Shown: piece by piece, positions 41,225-44,622 of the stretch
Layout: every line of letters starts with the position of its first letter
Position numbering within the stretch: position 1 is the first letter of the stretch
Assembly: GCA_902805675.1 (NCBI GenBank)
Contig: CADCTA010000054.1
Coordinates: forward strand, 1 to 44,622
DNA: 44,622 nt
From: an uncultured Chthoniobacterales bacterium
Lineage (GTDB): Bacteria; Verrucomicrobiota; Verrucomicrobiia; Chthoniobacterales; UBA10450
Direction of reading: 5' to 3'
Notes under the pieces: model-generated
The model's database searches: none
The model's input: the letters and a program-made list of their open reading frames with translations, nothing else
Told to the model about the DNA's origin: nothing
Translations under genes and position numbers: made by a program

Positions 41225-42130
41225 ATGAGGGCGCGCTTTGTTGTCGCGGCGGCGCTGTTGCTCGCCGGGTGCGGCGAAACCGGGAGCTCGCAAAAAGCCG
41301 ACACACAGATGATCTGGGAGGAATTCTCCGGCGCGAATGCGCTGCGCCACGTGCAACAGATGGTCGACTACGGACCGCGGCCGCCGGGCAGCGAAGCTCT
41401 CGAGCGCACGCGCGTTTACATCATTGATCAGCTCGAACGCGTCGGCTGGGAGGTGACGCGGCAGTCATTCACAGACGAGACGCCGCGCGGGCCGATGACG
41501 TTCGTCAATCTGATCGCCACCTTTGCCGCCGCGAAGCAGCCGCCGAGTTTCATCCTCGGCTCTCACTACGACACGAAGTTCTACAGCGACATCCACTTTC
41601 TCGGCGCGAACGACGGCGGCTCCAGCAACGGCGTGCTAGTCGAGATGGCGCGCGTGCTCGCGCTGCGGCCGGAGCTCGCTGCGAAAGTGCAGTTGGTGTT
41701 TTTCGACGGCGAGGAGGCTTACGTCAGCTTCACCGACACGGACGGCCTCTACGGGAGCCGGCACTTTGCGAAGCAGCTCGTGGCGGAAGGGAAAGCAAAG
41801 CAGTTTCGCGGCGGGATTGTCTTCGACATGGTGGGCGACAAGTCGCTGACCATCACGCTTCCGCCCGATTCACCGCGAGAGATCGCGGCCGGCATCTTTG
41901 CGGCCGCGGACGCGCTGAACGTGCGGAAGCATTTCACCTATTCGCCCGGCGACATCCTCGACGATCACGTGCCCTTGAACGCGATCGGCATCCCCACGAT
42001 CGACCTGATCGACTTCGACTTTCCCGCCTGGCACACGCCCGGGGACACCATGGAGCAGATCAGCGCCGAGAGTCTCGACATCGTGGGCTCGGTCGCCGCG
42101 CGCTATCTCGCAGAGGTCGCGCTGAAGTGA
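41225..42130 (+). CDS. M28 peptidase / glutaminyl-cyclase-like lipoprotein
   Basis: 301 residues from ATG 41225 (MRARFVVAAALLLAGCGETG): signal peptide with lipobox LAGC, Cys16. Zinc-site motifs: GSHYDTK (~113), GANDGGSSNGVLVEMARVL (~130), FFDGEEA (~162), FDMVGDK and PAWHTPGDTMEQI. The segment DGEEA...DGLYGSRHFAKQL and the closing DDHVPLNAIGIPTIDLIDFDFPAWHT match glutaminyl-peptide cyclotransferases more closely than plain aminopeptidases. Probably a periplasmic, lipid-anchored enzyme forming N-terminal pyroglutamate or trimming peptides. Its stop overlaps the start of the foldase gene (GTGA). Confidence 0.88.
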   Translation: MRARFVVAAALLLAGCGETGSSQKADTQMIWEEFSGANALRHVQQMVDYGPRPPGSEALERTRVYIIDQLERVGWEVTRQSFTDETPRGPMTFVNLIATFAAAKQPPSFILGSHYDTKFYSDIHFLGANDGGSSNGVLVEMARVLALRPELAAKVQLVFFDGEEAYVSFTDTDGLYGSRHFAKQLVAEGKAKQFRGGIVFDMVGDKSLTITLPPDSPREIAAGIFAAADALNVRKHFTYSPGDILDDHVPLNAIGIPTIDLIDFDFPAWHTPGDTMEQISAESLDIVGSVAARYLAEVALK

Positions 42131-43056
42131 AACGCGGTGCGCTCGCGCTCCTGTGGATCACTGGCGCATGCGCGGTTGGTCTCGGTTGCAGTGAATTGCT
42201 GTATCGCTGGCCCGCGGCGCGCGAGCTGATCGCGCGATCTTTCGGCCGCGGTGAGTTGCTCGCGATCGTCGACGGTCGCGGAATCTACGACTCGGGCATC
42301 GGTGCAGACGGAGACGTCGCGCAGCCGATCATCGCGGCGAACCTGCAGCGCGTGTCGCGCCATGAGACGATCAGCGAGGAGGCGATCGCACGCGAGTCCG
42401 AGCTGATTGAGTTCCAATTTGGCAATCCGAAGGTTGTCGAGACCGAGCTGGAAGCGTCCGGCCTCTCGGCTGCGACATTGCGCGAGGATATTGCAGAACA
42501 TCTGCGCGCCGCACAGTGGCTCGAGGACCAGATCGCGCCGGAACTCCTGGCGACAGCCGACGAGTGCCGCGCATTCTACGCCGCCCATCCCGAGCAGTTC
42601 GCGCAGCCGCAGCGCTTTCGCGTCAGCCATCTGTTTCTCGCCGCACCTCAAGCGACGCCGCCCGAGATCATCCAAGCCAAGGAGAAGGCGATCAAATCTC
42701 TGGCCGCGCGCGTGTCGAAGGGTGAGGACTTCGGCGGGTTGATCGCGGAGTTTTCCGAAGACGAAGCAACGAAGGAGCGTGGCGGCGATCTCGGCTTTTT
42801 CTCGGCGGCGCGGATGCGGCCGGATTTTATCGGCGAGATGCAAAAGCTGCGCCCGGGCAAACCGACCGCGCCTGTTCGCTTGCACCTCGGCTTCCACATT
42901 TTCCAGCTGACCGACGCCCGGCCCGCGCGACAGATCCCCTTTGAAGAGGTGCAAAGCGAGATCGCTCTGCATCTCACGAACGCGAAGCGCGCTGCCGCCG
43001 TTGAGCGGCTCCGCGAACGTCTGTCGGTGGCAGAATTCGTCCGCACCCCGCTCTAA
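42127..43056 (+). CDS. PpiC-type (parvulin) peptidyl-prolyl isomerase lipoprotein
   Basis: 309 residues from GTG 42127, four bases overlapping the previous gene. Signal peptide with lipobox VGLGC (Cys21). A SurA-like N-terminal helical region (~45-160) is followed by a parvulin domain (~170-270): VSHLFLAAPQATPPEIIQAK, EDFGGLIAEFSEDEATKERGGDLGFFSAARM, APVRLHLGFHIFQLTDARPA. It is a periplasmic chaperone and prolyl isomerase for outer-membrane or secreted proteins. Tight coupling with the M28/cyclase gene suggests both work on exported proteins. Confidence 0.9.
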   Translation: MKRGALALLWITGACAVGLGCSELLYRWPAARELIARSFGRGELLAIVDGRGIYDSGIGADGDVAQPIIAANLQRVSRHETISEEAIARESELIEFQFGNPKVVETELEASGLSAATLREDIAEHLRAAQWLEDQIAPELLATADECRAFYAAHPEQFAQPQRFRVSHLFLAAPQATPPEIIQAKEKAIKSLAARVSKGEDFGGLIAEFSEDEATKERGGDLGFFSAARMRPDFIGEMQKLRPGKPTAPVRLHLGFHIFQLTDARPARQIPFEEVQSEIALHLTNAKRAAAVERLRERLSVAEFVRTPL

Positions 43057-43148
43057 ACGCACGCGCCCGGCAGTTCGGGATTGCGCATCAATGCGTTTAC
43101 CGTGATTTTTCCAGCGTTCGCCGGCTCGCGCTGCGGCGATCTTCTAGG

Positions 43149-44622
43149 ATGTCGCGTCGCACGCAGAAAAACGTTGGTGTAATCGGCCTCGGAATTATCG
43201 GGCGCCGAGTGGCGGATAATCTGCGTCGTCGCGGTTTTCACGTGTTCGTCTGGAACCGAACACCGCGGCCATTCCCGAACTTCGTCGGCTCGCCGGCGGA
43301 GGTCGCCGAGCTGTGCGACTTCGTCCAAATCTTCGTCTCGGATGACGAAGCGCTGATGCAAATGGTACAGGAGATGAAGCCATCCTTGCACGTGCAGCAC
43401 GTGATCATGGCGCATAGCACCGTCGCACCGCACACCATGCGGAATGCGGCGGAGATCGTGAAGCGGCGGGGCGCGCAGTTCCTCGATGCGCCATTCACGG
43501 GAAGCAAGATCCCGGCGGAGAAAGGCGAGCTCGTCTACTACGTCGCGGGTGACGAAGCGGCGTATCGCCGCGCCAAGCCGGTGCTCCAGGCGAGCAGCAA
43601 GGAGATCATCGAGATTGGAGAGATCGGCCAGGCGACGACGGTAAAAATCGCGACCAACATGATCACAGCCGCGACCGTGCAGGCCGCGGCCGAAGCATTG
43701 GCGCTGGTCCACAACTCAGGGCTGGCACCGGAGAAACTCACGGCCGCGCTGAGCGGCAACGCGAGCAACTCCGGCACGCTGAGCATGAAGCTGCCGAAGA
43801 TGATCCAGGGCGACTTCGATCCCCATTTTTCCGTCAAGCACATGCTCAAGGATGTGCAGATCGCAGCGCGCATGGCGCGCTCCCATGGCCTGAAGCTCGG
43901 CGCGACGGAGGCTGCGCGCGACAGCCTGCTCGACGAGGCGAACAGCGGCCGGGCCGATCAGGATTTTTCATCGCTGGTGCGCTTCTTCTTCCCAGAAGGT
44001 TTACCCGGCGAGATCTCGGCCGCGAGCGAGGGTGATGATGCACAGCAGAAGCTGAACGGCGTCGACGACGAAGCTGCGGCAGAACGGCAGCGCGAGGAGC
44101 GTGCATCCAGGGAAGACGACGCGGCGCCGACTGCACGGCAAGCAGAGGAGCGTGCCGCAGCGACGCCTGATGAGATCGATGCTGACAAGCTTCCATCTCT
44201 GGAGGGCGAGCGCGGCGAGGGCAAATCGTCGGAAGCGCGGCGGGAAACGGACGAAAACGGGGCGGATCCCGAATCCGACCGTCACGCGGCGCGTGCCATT
44301 CCTGCCAATGAGGAGAAGCCGACAACGGCGCTCGCTGAAGAGCCCGCTGACACGTCAGCAACGCAGCCGACAAACCGGCCCGAGAGCGCAGGTGCGAAGG
44401 ACGACTCGCCGCCTGTCGCGTCCGATCATGAACCAGCAGCTGCGGAGCGCGAGCCTGCTACCGACCGGCGCGAGTCTGCCACCGACCAGCGCGAGCCTGC
44501 TACCGACCAGCGCGAGCCTGCTACCGACCAGCGCGAGCCTGCTACCGACCAGCGCGAGCCTGCTACCGACCAGCGCGAGCCTGCTACCGACCAGCGCGAG
44601 TCTGCCACCGACCAGCGCGAGC
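43149..44622 (+). CDS. Beta-hydroxyacid dehydrogenase with long disordered repeat tail (3' end outside window)
   Basis: ATG 43149; the frame is open to the window edge, 491 codons seen. Residues 1-~280 are a full 3-hydroxyisobutyrate dehydrogenase-type enzyme: GVIGLGIIGRRVADNL (NAD(P) site), FVWNRT, DAPFTGSKIPAEKGELVYYVAGDE (substrate motif) and the catalytic Lys in TTVKIATNMI. Best match in style is the glyoxylate/succinic-semialdehyde reductase group. After residue ~283 comes ~150 residues of Glu/Ala/Arg/Asp-rich sequence without hydrophobic core, then seven-residue repeats EPATDQR. Such a tail is not part of the family. The frame was verified codon by codon and has no internal stop. Confidence 0.88.
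   Translation, partial: MSRRTQKNVGVIGLGIIGRRVADNLRRRGFHVFVWNRTPRPFPNFVGSPAEVAELCDFVQIFVSDDEALMQMVQEMKPSLHVQHVIMAHSTVAPHTMRNAAEIVKRRGAQFLDAPFTGSKIPAEKGELVYYVAGDEAAYRRAKPVLQASSKEIIEIGEIGQATTVKIATNMITAATVQAAAEALALVHNSGLAPEKLTAALSGNASNSGTLSMKLPKMIQGDFDPHFSVKHMLKDVQIAARMARSHGLKLGATEAARDSLLDEANSGRADQDFSSLVRFFFPEGLPGEISAASEGDDAQQKLNGVDDEAAAERQREERASREDDAAPTARQAEERAAATPDEIDADKLPSLEGERGEGKSSEARRETDENGADPESDRHAARAIPANEEKPTTALAEEPADTSATQPTNRPESAGAKDDSPPVASDHEPAAAEREPATDRRESATDQREPATDQREPATDQREPATDQREPATDQREPATDQRESATDQRE
44451..44618 (+). repeat. Eight 21-bp in-frame tandem repeats (EPATDQR)
   Basis: Eight complete 21-base units (gagcctgctaccgaccagcgc) follow each other from 44451 and continue beyond the window. 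Units 2 and 8 share the variant gagtctgccacc, and the first has cgg for cag; units 3-7 are identical, a sign of recent expansion. The coding sequence stays in frame. Confidence 0.9.

Noticed and set aside
43231-43250. parS-like core TTTTCACGTG
   Set aside because: Only the left half and centre match TGTTTCACGTGAAACA, and it lies inside a coding sequence.
44451-44622. Regular 21-bp repeats as a possible CRISPR array
   Set aside because: The units are contiguous without spacers and code in frame; the same holds for the 30-bp repeats at 57-266.

Overview
The window is high-GC, gene-dense bacterial chromosome. Outer-membrane genes, lipoproteins with lipoboxes, an MCE (PqiB) system and Wza/Wzc-type polysaccharide export show a Gram-negative. 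The most telling marker is a duplicated C-terminal module ([10 protein letters not shown] ... LRAIGPSL ... NDNW ... YTAIV ... EIYDL) that I associate with soil Verrucomicrobiota of the Chthoniobacterales/Spartobacteria type. Cyanophycin storage, a fused trehalose synthase/phosphatase, a futalosine-pathway remnant and dense short palindromic repeats fit that guess. The assignment is an inference, not a proof.

Layout. 1-7062: the 3' part of one large secreted protein and a complete 1889-residue secreted protein (beta-helix plus eight cadherin-like repeats), ending in the same twin module; a tRNA-Lys 3' fragment follows at 7135-7181. 7384-9591: trehalose synthase/phosphatase. 9781-14570: cyanophycin locus on the minus strand (cphA, isoaspartyl peptidase, cphB), which covers synthesis, depolymerisation and dipeptide cleavage of the nitrogen reserve. 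14791-16191: DUF488 protein and a voltage-gated-type K+ channel. 16326-18375: hflK-hflC. 18493-22033: ABC-2 drug-type exporter (HlyD lipoprotein, ATPase, permease), interrupted by a GIY-YIG nuclease element. 22098-24338: DUF3052, VOC, Maf and DUF4412 genes, then tRNA-Gly(TCC). 24647-31552: secreted protein and polysaccharide polymerase/export genes. 31614-34379: pgsA, moaE, gnd, FmdB-like. 34582-37065: DegT aminotransferase, a 58-residue membrane protein and a wrecked mqnD. 37162-39982: pqiA-pqiA-pqiB operon. 40136-43056: parB, M28 peptidase/glutaminyl-cyclase-like lipoprotein, PpiC foldase. 43149-end: a beta-hydroxyacid dehydrogenase with a long disordered repeat tail, cut by the window edge.

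The most unusual layer is the repeats. Family A is a fold-back element with about 40-bp arms, present four times; one copy (19664-20057) encloses a GIY-YIG endonuclease gene, two others bracket cphA, and two copies supply the stop codons of neighbouring genes. Family B (CATTCCGA.../...CGGAATGAC) occurs five times and creates false N-terminal extensions of at least four genes. Three pairs of inverted REP hairpins with GTAG or GGAG tetranucleotides (BIME-like) each lie between convergent genes. I propose the GIY-YIG-bearing fold-back element with its short derivatives as the best candidate for an undescribed mobile system here.
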